This document shows, in pieces, positions 1-9,100 of a stretch of DNA of 14,271 nucleotides (within the stretch, counting starts at the first letter, position 1; each line of letters begins with the position of its first letter). Source of the stretch: Afipia sp. (lineage in GTDB: Bacteria; Pseudomonadota; Alphaproteobacteria; Rhizobiales; Xanthobacteraceae); assembly GCA_026400415.1 (NCBI GenBank), contig JAPLPA010000231.1, forward strand, positions 1 through 14,271, in the 5' to 3' direction. Under the pieces are notes generated by a model, which was not told the origin of the DNA, did not search any database, and saw only the letters and a program-made list of their open reading frames with translations. The translations under genes and the position numbers were made by a program.

Positions 1-114
1 TTCGTAGAAATGCACGGCGGCAAGGTGCTGGTGGATTCCATCGTCGGTAAAGGCACGACCGTGACTTGCGAATTTCCGATCGATCAGACCGCCCAACGCA
101 ATGCTGCAGAATGA
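1..114 (+). CDS. Sensor histidine kinase, C-terminal end only (5' cut by window)
   Basis: Reading from base 1 gives 37 codons and a TGA at 112-114. The residues include HGGKVLVDS followed by GKGTTVTCEFP, which is the end of a HATPase_c domain: a glycine-rich G2-type box (residues 16-20) and the final beta strand, with a short polar tail. This is the typical C-terminus of a two-component sensor kinase that binds ATP and phosphorylates a conserved histidine. The sensor, HisKA and N-box parts lie outside the window, so the signal and partner regulator cannot be named. The stop overlaps the start of the next gene in an ATGA, which implies translational coupling and one transcript. The assignment to the histidine-kinase superfamily is fairly secure, but the subfamily is unknown. 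Confidence 0.82.
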   Translation, partial: FVEMHGGKVLVDSIVGKGTTVTCEFPIDQTAQRNAAE

Positions 115-1631
115 GCGATCCGGCCACATTCTCGGTTGCGCTCGCAAATGAGATCGCCACTGCTCAGCTGATGGCGGATCTGGCGCTACTGATCGCGCCC
201 GGCGATGTCGTCACCCTGACCGGCGATCTTGGAGCTGGAAAAACAGCGGCCGCACGAGCATTGATTCGATTTCTCGCCGGCGACGATGACTTCGAGGTGC
301 CGAGCCCGACATTTACGTTGGCACAGATCTACGATTTGCCGCCTTATCCGTTGCTCCACGCCGATCTTTACCGTGTCAACGATGCCAGCGAACTCGAGGA
401 GCTTGGACTCGTGCCGCTGCCGGATGGCACCGTTGTGCTGATCGAGTGGCCGGAACGCGCGCCGACATTGCTACCGCCGGATCGAATCGACATCGCGCTC
501 ACACATCGTCCTTCGCTCGGTCTCGGCGCGCGAGGCGTTACGGTAAGCGGCTTTGGCAGCAGCGCAGCAAAGATCGAACGCCTGATGGCGTTGCGGCGTT
601 TCCTCAGCCTCTCCGGTTACACGGACGCACGTCGCGAGCGCATGGCCGGTGACGCCTCAACGCGTTCGTATGCCCGACTGTTCAAGGATGACCAATCGGT
701 CGTGCTGATGAACTCGCCGCGCCGCCCGGATGGACCTCCGACCTATGACGGCAAGTCCTACAGCGCTGCGGTGCATCTGGCTGAAGACGTGCGGCCATTC
801 ATCGCGTTGGCAAATGGCTTGCGTGACCGAGGATTTTCCGCACCCGCGATTCATCACGCCGATATCGACGACGGCTTTCTCATTACCGAGGATTTCGGGA
901 GCGGCAGTTTTGTTTCGGGCGACCCGCCGAAAATTATTCTCGACCGTTATCAGGCGGCCGTGGAAATGCTCGCGGCGCTGCATCAGGAAAAACTGCCGGA
1001 CGCTTTACCGATCGCGCCGAAACGGAATTATCACGTGCCGCTGTTCGACACTACGGCGATGATGGTCGAAGTTGGACTGGTGATGGAATGGTACCTGCCC
1101 GACAAGGGCGTCGCCATGACGAGCAATCTGCACGCCGAGTTTCTGCTGGTCTGGAACGAACTGCTCACAAAGCTGGCCGCAGCGCCGCGCAGCTGGGTGC
1201 TGCGAGACTTTCACTCGCCGAATCTGATCTGGCTGGAGCGCCGCATGGACACCGCCCGCGTCGGCATCCTAGATTTTCAGGACGCCGTCATCGGGCCGAC
1301 CGCTTATGATCTGGTTTCGCTGCTGCAGGATGCGCGTATCGACGTGCCCGAATCCGTCGAAATCGCAATGCTGACCCACTACGCCAAACTTCAGCGCGAA
1401 AGCGACCCAACTTTCAATGCTGCCGCCTTCGTCGAATATTATGCGATCATGTCAGCCCAGCGGAACACGCGCCTGCTCGGGACCTTCGCGCGGCTCAACC
1501 GGCGCGACAACAAACCCCAGTATCTGCGCCATCAGCCGCGTGCATGGGGCTATCTCAAGCGCGCTTTAGCCCACCCGTCGCTGGTTGGGCTTCGTGAATG
1601 GTGCACCGCCTACGTCCCGCCGCCGGGCTGA
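111..1631 (+). CDS. tsaE: TsaE-AmgK fusion: t6A-synthesis ATPase joined to a MurNAc/GlcNAc anomeric kinase-like phosphotransferase
   Basis: The protein has 506 residues and two domains. Residues 1 to about 145 are TsaE, the ATPase of the TsaBCDE system that makes N6-threonylcarbamoyladenosine in tRNA: Walker A GDLGAGKT (38-45), PSPTFTL (64-70), HADLYR (83-88) and IEWPE (111-115). Residues from about 155 to 500 are an aminoglycoside-phosphotransferase-fold kinase of the AmgK type: GDASTRSY (180-187), TEDFG (259-263), catalytic loop LRDFHSPNLIW (364-374) and metal-binding LDFQDA (387-392). AmgK phosphorylates the anomeric hydroxyl of MurNAc or GlcNAc in cell-wall recycling. Free TsaE is usually about 150 residues and AmgK about 340, so both parts look complete. 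ATG 111 was chosen because it overlaps the upstream stop (ATGA) and begins directly at the TsaE domain; a further in-frame start lies 15 codons upstream inside the kinase gene. The presence of murU downstream supports the AmgK role. Substrate specificity is inferred. The protein should be cytoplasmic. Confidence 0.92.
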   Translation: MSDPATFSVALANEIATAQLMADLALLIAPGDVVTLTGDLGAGKTAAARALIRFLAGDDDFEVPSPTFTLAQIYDLPPYPLLHADLYRVNDASELEELGLVPLPDGTVVLIEWPERAPTLLPPDRIDIALTHRPSLGLGARGVTVSGFGSSAAKIERLMALRRFLSLSGYTDARRERMAGDASTRSYARLFKDDQSVVLMNSPRRPDGPPTYDGKSYSAAVHLAEDVRPFIALANGLRDRGFSAPAIHHADIDDGFLITEDFGSGSFVSGDPPKIILDRYQAAVEMLAALHQEKLPDALPIAPKRNYHVPLFDTTAMMVEVGLVMEWYLPDKGVAMTSNLHAEFLLVWNELLTKLAAAPRSWVLRDFHSPNLIWLERRMDTARVGILDFQDAVIGPTAYDLVSLLQDARIDVPESVEIAMLTHYAKLQRESDPTFNAAAFVEYYAIMSAQRNTRLLGTFARLNRRDNKPQYLRHQPRAWGYLKRALAHPSLVGLREWCTAYVPPPG

Positions 1632-1717
1632 GCCGAGAGCCAGAACGCCGGATCGTCGGGCACCGATTTACCTGTTGTTAGCCACCTGCGCCTTAATTTG
1701 GGTTCCGGAGCCCTGCA

Positions 1718-1734
1718 CCCCGGCACGTCCGGGG
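1718..1734 (+). other. Small GC hairpin downstream of the tsaE-amgK fusion
   Basis: CCCCGG and CCGGGG form a perfect 6-bp inverted repeat around a 5-base loop in the 153-base gap before the PilZ gene. No run of T follows, so it is not a convincing intrinsic terminator. It could slow transcription or protect an RNA end. I see no other clear signal in this gap apart from the ribosome binding site of the next gene. Confidence 0.3.
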
Positions 1735-1784
1735 CACCAGGCGAATGACAATTCAAACGGCTTACAGGAATTGCGGAGCAGCTC

Positions 1785-2111
1785 ATGGCAACGGAACGGC
1801 GCAAGGGCGAACGTGTGACTTTCGAGCGCGGCTTCGCAGCTCACATGATGGGTATCGACGGCACCTGGCGCCGGAGTTGCATCGTCGAAGACATTTCCGA
1901 AACGGGGGCAAAGCTCGTCGTCGAGGGTTCGATCGAGGGAATTAATCTCAAGGAATTCTTTTTGCTGCTGTCCTCGACGGGCCTCGCTTATCGGCGCTGC
2001 GAGTTGTCATGGGTCAACGGTGAGCAGATCGGCGCTGGATTCTTGAGGCCGCAGGATATCAAGAAAAAGCCTGCACGGCGCGGCGCAAATCCTCAGATCG
2101 TGGAAATCTGA
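1785..2111 (+). CDS. Single-domain PilZ protein, probable c-di-GMP binder
   Basis: This is a 108-residue protein made almost wholly of one PilZ domain. The N-terminus carries the arginine motif RRxxxR (R5, R6, R10 in ERRKGER), and DISETG (36-41) matches the second PilZ motif, (D/N)xSxxG. Both halves of the classical c-di-GMP binding site are therefore present. The rest is beta-rich with a basic tail (about 92-101), and there is no signal peptide or membrane segment. ATG 1785 has a GGAG at 1775-1778, six bases away. Such stand-alone PilZ proteins usually act by binding partner proteins, in motility, exopolysaccharide or cell-surface control; the partner here is unknown. It lies between the AmgK-like kinase and murU on the same strand, with gaps of 153 and 117 bases, so it may be separately transcribed. 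The family call is firm and the role is not. Confidence 0.88.
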   Translation: MATERRKGERVTFERGFAAHMMGIDGTWRRSCIVEDISETGAKLVVEGSIEGINLKEFFLLLSSTGLAYRRCELSWVNGEQIGAGFLRPQDIKKKPARRGANPQIVEI

Positions 2112-2228
2112 AGCTGCGGGCAAATGCCAATGGCGATGACTGCAGAGTCGCGAGACTGTCACATTCTCCGGTTACAGCCTGACGTATGACGCGCGGATGA
2201 TTTACGCCGAATTTCGATTCGAGTGACC

Positions 2229-2951
2229 ATGCCTACTCAACCGACCACCGCCATGATTCTCGCTGCCGGGTTCGGCGTGAGAATGCGGCCGTTGACTGAT
2301 ACGATGCCCAAGCCGCTCGTGCCGGTCGCAGGCAAGCCGCTGCTCGATCATGTGCTGGACCGTCTTGCCGATGCTGGCGTGACGAAAGCCGTGGTCAATG
2401 TGCACTATCTCCCCGATCAAATCGTGCAGCACGTCGCCAATCGCAAGCAACCTCACGTGGTCATTTCAGACGAGCGCGATGTGGTGCTGGGAACCGGCGG
2501 CGGTGTCGTCAGGGCGCTGCCATTGCTCGGCCCCGCGCCATTCTATCATTTGAACGCCGATACGATGTGGATCGACGGTGTACAACCGAACCTGTCGCGG
2601 CTGGCCGATGCTTACGACCCGTCCCGCATGGACATCCTGCTGCTGATGGCTCCGACGGCTAACAGTATTGGATATTCCGGAAGCGGCGACTACGGCATGA
2701 ATGCCGATGGCAGTCTGCGCAAGCGCAAAGAGCATCAGGTCGTGCCCTTTGTTTATGCGGGCGTCGCCATCATTTCGCCTGCGGCCTTCATGAACGCACC
2801 GAAGGGCGAATTCTCACTGACGACAATTTTCGATGTCGCAAATGAGCAGGAGCGGCTGTTCGGGCTTCGGCTTGATGGTCTCTGGATGCATGTCGGAACA
2901 CCCGAAGCCGTACAGGCTGCGGAAGAAGCATTGCTTCAGAGCGCGGCCTAA
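2229..2951 (+). CDS. murU: MurU-like sugar-1-phosphate nucleotidyltransferase (MurNAc-1-P uridylyltransferase)
   Basis: The protein has 240 residues and is a compact GT-A nucleotidyltransferase. It shows the pyrophosphorylase signature LAAGFGVRMRPLT (11-23), PKPLVPVAGKP (27-37) with the conserved lysine, GTGGG (88-92), NADTMW (109-114) with the metal-binding aspartate, and WMHVGTPE (219-226) near the end. It has no C-terminal left-handed beta-helix, which separates it from GlmU and fits MurU. MurU converts MurNAc-1-phosphate and UTP to UDP-MurNAc, bypassing de novo MurA/MurB and the fosfomycin target. The AmgK-like domain encoded 600 bases upstream would supply its substrate, and this context is the main reason to prefer MurU over a mannose- or glucose-1-phosphate enzyme. 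ATG 2229 is the likely start; a GTG two codons earlier (2223) is possible, and the ribosome binding site is weak for both. Confidence 0.83.
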   Translation: MPTQPTTAMILAAGFGVRMRPLTDTMPKPLVPVAGKPLLDHVLDRLADAGVTKAVVNVHYLPDQIVQHVANRKQPHVVISDERDVVLGTGGGVVRALPLLGPAPFYHLNADTMWIDGVQPNLSRLADAYDPSRMDILLLMAPTANSIGYSGSGDYGMNADGSLRKRKEHQVVPFVYAGVAIISPAAFMNAPKGEFSLTTIFDVANEQERLFGLRLDGLWMHVGTPEAVQAAEEALLQSAA

Positions 2952-3010
2952 ACCTCGCCACATCTGCCACACCCGTGCCATGATACGACCGATCACGAAT
3001 CGGAAAACTC

Positions 3011-6000
3011 ATGCGCGTCTTCAACGTGCCGTCGTCGGCGCGGTTTCTTCACACGGTCATTGAGGCGCTGATCGACGGGAAACTGGTCGAGGGATTTTCC
3101 GCGCGTGCGAATCCCGAGCGGCTTGCAGATGTTACCCTGTACCTGCCGACCCGCCGTGCAGGCCGCATGGCGCGCGGGGTGTTTCTGGATGTTCTGAAGA
3201 CCGACGCCGTCGTGCTGCCGCGCATCATTCCGCTTGGATCCGTCGATGAGGACGAAATTGAATTCGCCCAGGCCGAAACCTCTTTAGCGGCGGCGATCGA
3301 TATTCCACCGGCGCTCGATGGTCTGCAGCGCCGCCTGACGCTCGCGAGGCTGGTGACGGCTTGGGCAACAAGGTTGCCTCAATACGATTCGTCCGCAGCA
3401 CCTCTCGTTGCAGGAGGCCCCGCCTCAATGCTCGCATTGGCGGACGATCTGGCGCATCTGATCGACGACATGGTGATACGCAAAGTAGACTGGCGTTCAT
3501 TTGGCAAACTCGTTCCCGACGAACACGACAAATACTGGCAACTCACTCTCGAATTTCTGCAAATAGCAAAAGATCGCTGGCCCGAACACCTTCAAGAATC
3601 CGGACTTATAGAGCCGATGGAGCGCCGGGATCGCCTGATAGCAGCCGACGCTTCTCGCCTAGCTTCACTTAATGGTCCGGTGATCGCTGCAGGTTCGACC
3701 GGATCAATGCCTACGACCGCAAAATTTCTGCATGCCATCGCAAAACTTCCTCAGGGCGCGGTGGTATTGCCGGGACTGGATACGTCTCTTGAGGAGAACG
3801 CGTGGCAATTGATCGGCGGCGTACGCGGTCCCGATGACAAATACGCCACGGCGCCTGCATGGAGTCATCCGCAATTCGCGCTCCATAACTTACTGACAAA
3901 CGTGCTCGGCATTACGCGCGGCAATGTCGAAGCATTGGGCAATCCATCACCCGATGGACGCGAAGTGCTCGCGTCTGAAGCCATGCGTCCGGCTGGCTCA
4001 AGTGCGATCTGGCACACGCGACTCTTTCAACCTGAGATCGCATCGAAGATTGCGGCTGGAATGAACAGGCTCGCCGTAATCGAAGCTGCGAATCCCGAAA
4101 TGGAGGCGCTTGCCATTGCGGTTGCGATGCGTGAGGCACGGCACAATGGTGTTCCCGCCGCTCTGGTGACGCCGGACCGCGCGCTGGCGCGGCGTGTCAT
4201 GGCAGTCCTCGGGCGCTGGAAACTTGATTTCGACGATTCCGGCGGCGATTCGTTGATGGACACACAGGCAGGCATCTTCGCGCGTCTTGTCGCAGAGACA
4301 GTCAAAGAAGAATTCGCGCCGGTAACTTTGCTGGCGCTCCTCAAGCATCCCCTATTTCTTCTTGGCGGCGCGCAAGGCAATTATAAAGATGCAATTGCAG
4401 ATCTTGAACTTGCGATCTTGCGCGGAACTCGGCCTGCGCCGGGAAGCGCCGGGCTGGCCCGTGGATTCGCGCAATTCAGGCAAGAACTTGAAAAGCTCCA
4501 CCGGAAGGAGCCTTCACTTATTCATCACTCAGAACCGCGCGCCGGACTCGATAGTGCAAAACTCGATACCGTTCAGAAATTGATCGAGTTGCTGGCCGCT
4601 GCATTCAAGCCGCTGGAAGCCGTTAAGCGATCACTCCCACGCGATTTCGCGGAACTTGCTGCGTTTCATCGCGATGTGTTGATTGAGCTGTCGCGTGACT
4701 CGGACGGAAAAGCCTGTGTGTTCGAGAATTCGGACGGACTGGCGCTAGCAGCAGCTTTCGATGATCTGCTTTGTCCGGTTGACGAAAATGCGCTCGCGCC
4801 GAGCGGTCTTATGGTTTCGATCGGGGATTATCCCGATGTCTTTCAGACCGCGTTCGCCGGCAGCATCGTGCGAAGGCCGCCATCGCCAACTGCGCAATTG
4901 CGCATCTACGGTTTGCTGGAAGCGCGCCTCACGGAAAACACGCGCGTGATTCTCGGCGGCCTTGTTGAGGGCGTGTGGCCACCGCAACCGCGCATCGATC
5001 CGTGGCTGAGCCGCCCGATGCGGCTCGAACTGGGTCTCGATTTTCCCGAACGACGAATCGGCCTCACTGCGCACGACTTCGCGCAACTGCTCGGCACCGA
5101 GGATGTGATCTTGTCTCATTCGGCAAAAGTCGGCGGGGCGCCTGCAGTGGCCTCGCGCTTTCTGCATCGGCTGGCGGCGGTTGCAGGCGACAAGCTTTGG
5201 AACGCGGCGATAGATAGGGGCGCGCGCTACGTCCGCTTTGCCGGTGAATTGGACCATCCCGAAAAAGTGACGCCGGTGCCGCAGCCCGCGCCCAAGCCCG
5301 CGCTCGCGCTGCGCCCTCTCAAAATGTCCGTTACCGAAATCGAACATTGGTTGCGCGACCCCTATACAATTTACGCTAAGCACATACTCAAACTCTTTCC
5401 GTTCGATCCGGTCGACATGCCCTTAACAGCAGCCGATCGCGGCTCGGCCATCCACAACGCGCTCGGCGATTTTACTGCCGATCATGGCAAAGCCTTGCCG
5501 TCAGATGCCGCCGCTGTATTGCGGCAATATGGCGAAAAACATTTTGCGCCCTTGATGGATCGCCCTGAAGCGCGGGCGTTGTGGTGGCCCCGCTTCCTGC
5601 GGATCGCCTCTTGGTTCGCGGATTGGGAAGTTGCGCGACGTGAGGGCATCAAGACAATCGATGCGGAAACTTACGGACGCCTGACAATTCCACTCGGCAA
5701 CAACCGCGAGTTTATTCTGTCTGCGCGCGCTGATCGTATTGAGCATCGCAGCGATGGGACATTCGCTATTCTCGATTACAAAACGGGGCAGACGCGAACT
5801 GGCAAGCAGGTCCGCATAGGAATTGCACCTCAATTGACGCTGGAAGCCGCAATCCTGCGCGAAGGCGGATTTGAAGGCATTGCATCGGATGTATCGGTCT
5901 CCGAATTGATGTACGTCCGTCTCAGCGGCAACGATCCTCCCGGTGAAGCTGAAAGTCTAAGGCTCGCTTTGAGCAAGGACGACGTAATTTCGGCCGACCA

Positions 6001-6178
6001 AGCAGCCGCTGAAGCCCGCAAGGAACTGGAAAAACGTATCCTACTCTTTGAGAACGAAGCGCAGGGATATACCTCGCTCAGCCTACCGATGTGGACCAAT
6101 CGCTACGGCAATTACGACGATCTTGCGCGGATCAAGGAATGGTCGGCAGTCGGCACGAAGGGCGGAGGCGACGCATGA
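3011..6178 (+). CDS. addB: AddB, helicase-like/nuclease subunit of the AddAB double-strand break repair complex
   Basis: The protein has 1055 residues, the size expected for alphaproteobacterial AddB. With AddA it resects double-strand ends and prepares 3' tails for RecA. The N-terminus has LPTRRAGR (45-52), and the middle has a superfamily-1-like GLVEGVWP (650-657). The C-terminal PD-(D/E)XK nuclease shows H815 in GSAIHNA, D908 in ADRIE, and D922 and K924 in LDYKTG, followed by the glutamine-containing APQLTLEA. No GxxGxGKT Walker A is visible, so this subunit should not be an ATP motor, as in other alphaproteobacterial AddB. Only two cysteines occur in the whole protein, so the four-cysteine iron-sulfur cluster seen in Bacillus AddB is absent. 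The start ATG 3011 follows GGAAA at 3002-3006, 59 bases after murU. The stop overlaps the start of addA. Confidence 0.95.
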   Translation: MRVFNVPSSARFLHTVIEALIDGKLVEGFSARANPERLADVTLYLPTRRAGRMARGVFLDVLKTDAVVLPRIIPLGSVDEDEIEFAQAETSLAAAIDIPPALDGLQRRLTLARLVTAWATRLPQYDSSAAPLVAGGPASMLALADDLAHLIDDMVIRKVDWRSFGKLVPDEHDKYWQLTLEFLQIAKDRWPEHLQESGLIEPMERRDRLIAADASRLASLNGPVIAAGSTGSMPTTAKFLHAIAKLPQGAVVLPGLDTSLEENAWQLIGGVRGPDDKYATAPAWSHPQFALHNLLTNVLGITRGNVEALGNPSPDGREVLASEAMRPAGSSAIWHTRLFQPEIASKIAAGMNRLAVIEAANPEMEALAIAVAMREARHNGVPAALVTPDRALARRVMAVLGRWKLDFDDSGGDSLMDTQAGIFARLVAETVKEEFAPVTLLALLKHPLFLLGGAQGNYKDAIADLELAILRGTRPAPGSAGLARGFAQFRQELEKLHRKEPSLIHHSEPRAGLDSAKLDTVQKLIELLAAAFKPLEAVKRSLPRDFAELAAFHRDVLIELSRDSDGKACVFENSDGLALAAAFDDLLCPVDENALAPSGLMVSIGDYPDVFQTAFAGSIVRRPPSPTAQLRIYGLLEARLTENTRVILGGLVEGVWPPQPRIDPWLSRPMRLELGLDFPERRIGLTAHDFAQLLGTEDVILSHSAKVGGAPAVASRFLHRLAAVAGDKLWNAAIDRGARYVRFAGELDHPEKVTPVPQPAPKPALALRPLKMSVTEIEHWLRDPYTIYAKHILKLFPFDPVDMPLTAADRGSAIHNALGDFTADHGKALPSDAAAVLRQYGEKHFAPLMDRPEARALWWPRFLRIASWFADWEVARREGIKTIDAETYGRLTIPLGNNREFILSARADRIEHRSDGTFAILDYKTGQTRTGKQVRIGIAPQLTLEAAILREGGFEGIASDVSVSELMYVRLSGNDPPGEAESLRLALSKDDVISADQAAAEARKELEKRILLFENEAQGYTSLSLPMWTNRYGNYDDLARIKEWSAVGTKGGGDA
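6164..6168 (+). promoter_or_regulatory. Ribosome binding site deciding the addA start
   Basis: GGAGG lies six bases before ATG 6175, inside the end of addB. It is the best Shine-Dalgarno sequence near the junction and selects the ATG that overlaps the addB stop (ATGA, 6175-6178) over in-frame starts further upstream, such as 6091. Confidence 0.8.
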
Positions 6179-9100
6179 GTTCGCCGCGCGCCAATATTCC
6201 GAATGCAGTGCACGAAGCACAAGCGAAGGCATCACGTCCAGTAACCTCGGCTTTCGTCGCTGCCAATGCGGGCTCCGGCAAAACTTATGTGCTGGTCAAT
6301 CGCGTGATTCGCCTTCTGTTGCTTGGCACGCCGCCTGAAAAAATTCTCTGCATTACATTCACCAAAGCCGCCGCAGCGAACATGTCGGAGAAAGTGTTCG
6401 AGAGGCTGGGGCGATGGGTCACATTGCCCGACGAACAACTGGATCGTGAAATCCGCGCTACGGGCGAAGGGACCACGAACACGCAGTCCCGCGCACGCGC
6501 ACGCGAGCTATTTGCCCGCGCGCTGGAGACGCCGGGCGGATTGAAAGTGCAAACCATTCACGCGCTCTGCACGCGGTTGCTTCAGCAGTTCCCATTTGAG
6601 GCCAAAGTGCCTGCACATTTTTCCGTGCTGGATGATCGCGACCAGAACGAAATGATGGAGCGCGCGAGTCTTGATGTGTTGATGGATGCGGGGCGCGCGC
6701 CCGATAGTGCCGCAGGCCGTGCGCTAGATTTCGCAATGGCGACCGCCGCCGATGTGACGTTCAAGGATGTGGTGCGCGAGGCGGCGCTGAGCCGCCAGCA
6801 TTTCATGGCATGGGCCGACGAAGTGGGAAGTATCGATGCCGCGATGGCTCAGGTCGCCCTTGCGCTCGGCGTCGGCGTCGATGAGCGAATTGAAGATGTG
6901 GAGAAGGAGATCGTAAATGGTCCACATTTTCCGCGTAGCGAATGGATCGCAGTCGCCGACGTGCTGGCGACCGGCGGAAAAACCGATGCCTCGCAGGGCG
7001 ATTGTCTTCGGGACGCAGCGGTCAAAACCGGACGCAGTCAGGTCGAGGCCTATCTCAGCTTCTTTGTAACCGGCACAGGTGGTGCGCGCAAATCCCTGAT
7101 CACAAAGCCGTTGGTCAAAGACCATCCGGGACTTGCAACACGGCTCGATCTCGAACAGGCAAGAGTTCTTCAGGTCAGCGAAAGACTTCGCGCAGTGACG
7201 CAGCGTGAACGAACCCGCGCATTGCTCACAATCGCCAAAGCCGTCGCCAACAATTATCGCCGCGAGAAACGCGAACGCGGAATGCTGGATTACGACGACC
7301 TGATCGATAAGACCCTCGAACTCTTGAGCGACGGCGCATCTGGCTGGGTACATTTCAAGCTCGACCGCGGGGTCGATCATGTTCTGATCGATGAAGCACA
7401 AGATACCAGCCCAAAACAATGGGACATCGTCGAACAACTGATCGAGGAATTCACGACCGGCGCCGGCGCGCGCGATGGCATCAAGCGCACGATCTTCGCA
7501 GTGGGCGACGAGAAACAGTCGATCTTCTCATTTCAGGGCGCAGCGCCTCGCGAATTCGATCTTCGTCGTCGTGAACTTGGAAAAAGGTTCGAGAAGGCAG
7601 AACTCAAATTCGATAACGTCAGCCTCAAGCACTCCTTCCGGTCGGGGCAAGCAATTCTCGATGCTGTCGATCACGTCTTTCGCGATAAGGAAATCTTCGG
7701 AAGCATTCATGCTGTCGGAAATGGTCATCCCGTCCATGACGCGTTGATTGATGCACCCCCAGCGTTGATCGATCTGTGGAAGTTAGAAGAACCTGCGGGA
7801 TCCGACAATGAAGGCGGATGGGCTGCGCCTCTCGACGCGGTACCCGAGTCGAGTCCGGAAGCCGTTTTGGCGCGGCGCGTGCAGGCCGAAATTTCAACAC
7901 TCATCGGCAGCAGCGTCATGACAGGCGTCGGAGACCACCGTCGCTCGCTGAGTTTCGGCGACATTCTGGTTTTGGTACGGCGGCGCGGCATGGCGTTCAA
8001 CGCGGTCATTCAAGCGCTGAAGCATGCAAACATTCCGGTCGCGGGTGCGGATCGGCTCAAGCTGACCGAACACATCGCGGTGATCGACCTGATGAATCTT
8101 GCGGATGCGCTGCTGCTGCCATCCGACGATCTCGCACTCGCCGTTGCGCTGAAGAGCCCGCTGTTCGGCCTCGACGACGACAATCTGTTAAAGTTCGCGC
8201 CGTTACGCAAAGCGTCATTGCGTCATGCACTCGAAGAGCATGCCGCAGATGACGACAAGCTCAAAGTCGCGCTGGACCGCCTCCAAGACTGCGATCGGCG
8301 CTTTGCAAGCGAAACACCCTTTGCATTTTACGCGTGGTTACTCGGTGGCGACGGCGGCCGCGCGCGCATTCTGAAGCGCCTCGGGCCTGAAGCCAATGAC
8401 GCGCTCGATGAGTTTCTCGAGCTCGCGCTTTCATATGAAAGCAAAGCACCCGCCTCGCTGCAAGGTTTCATGGCGTGGCTGCGCGCCGCCGAGACCGAGG
8501 TGAAGCGCGACATGGAAATCCGGCGTGACGAAGTGCGCGTCATGACCGTGCATGGTGCCAAGGGACTTGAGGCTTCAGTTGTGTTTCTGGTCGACACCAC
8601 GACCTCGCCGACCGACACGCAACGTCAAAATCTCATTGCCTTGTCGCACGGCAACGCCGATCCGCATGCGTCCAAAGTCGTTGTCTGGGCCGGCAACAAA
8701 GCTGGCGACATCGAGAGCGTCGCCGCTGCGCGCGCGCTCATGAAGGAAGAAACCGAAGACGAGTATCGCCGTCTGCTTTATGTCGCGATGACGCGCGCGG
8801 CAGATCGCCTGATCGTCGGAGGCGTGCTTCCCGGCAATCGCAAATCGGTTCGAGACCTGTCTTGGTACGATATGATCGCAAAGGGTTTGAAAAAATCAGA
8901 CCTTGTGAAGCAGGAGCTGACCGCGAGTCACGGAGCCATCACCCGCTACAGGCGCGCGGGCGACGTCGAACCCGCGGCAACGGAAATCTCGAAACAAAAG
9001 ATCTCAAAGCCAGAATCCTCGCCAGACTGGTTGCGAACACCCGCACCTCGCGAGGAGGCCGCCGACATTCTGCTGCGCCCGTCGGATTCAGCAGAGAACG

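Noticed and set aside
2138..2157. Alternating GACT/AGTC short repeats before murU
   Set aside because: The stems are only four base pairs long and could easily occur by chance; no terminator or known regulatory motif is attached.
4745..5383. A 212-codon open frame on the minus strand inside addB
   Set aside because: It is fully antisense to a well-supported nuclease subunit, is rich in Arg/His/Gln with no recognisable domain, and reflects GC-rich codon usage.
6724..7437. A 237-codon open frame on the minus strand inside addA
   Set aside because: It is antisense to the helicase motifs (up to DEAQD), has a Cys-rich composition with no family resemblance, and has no ribosome binding site of note.
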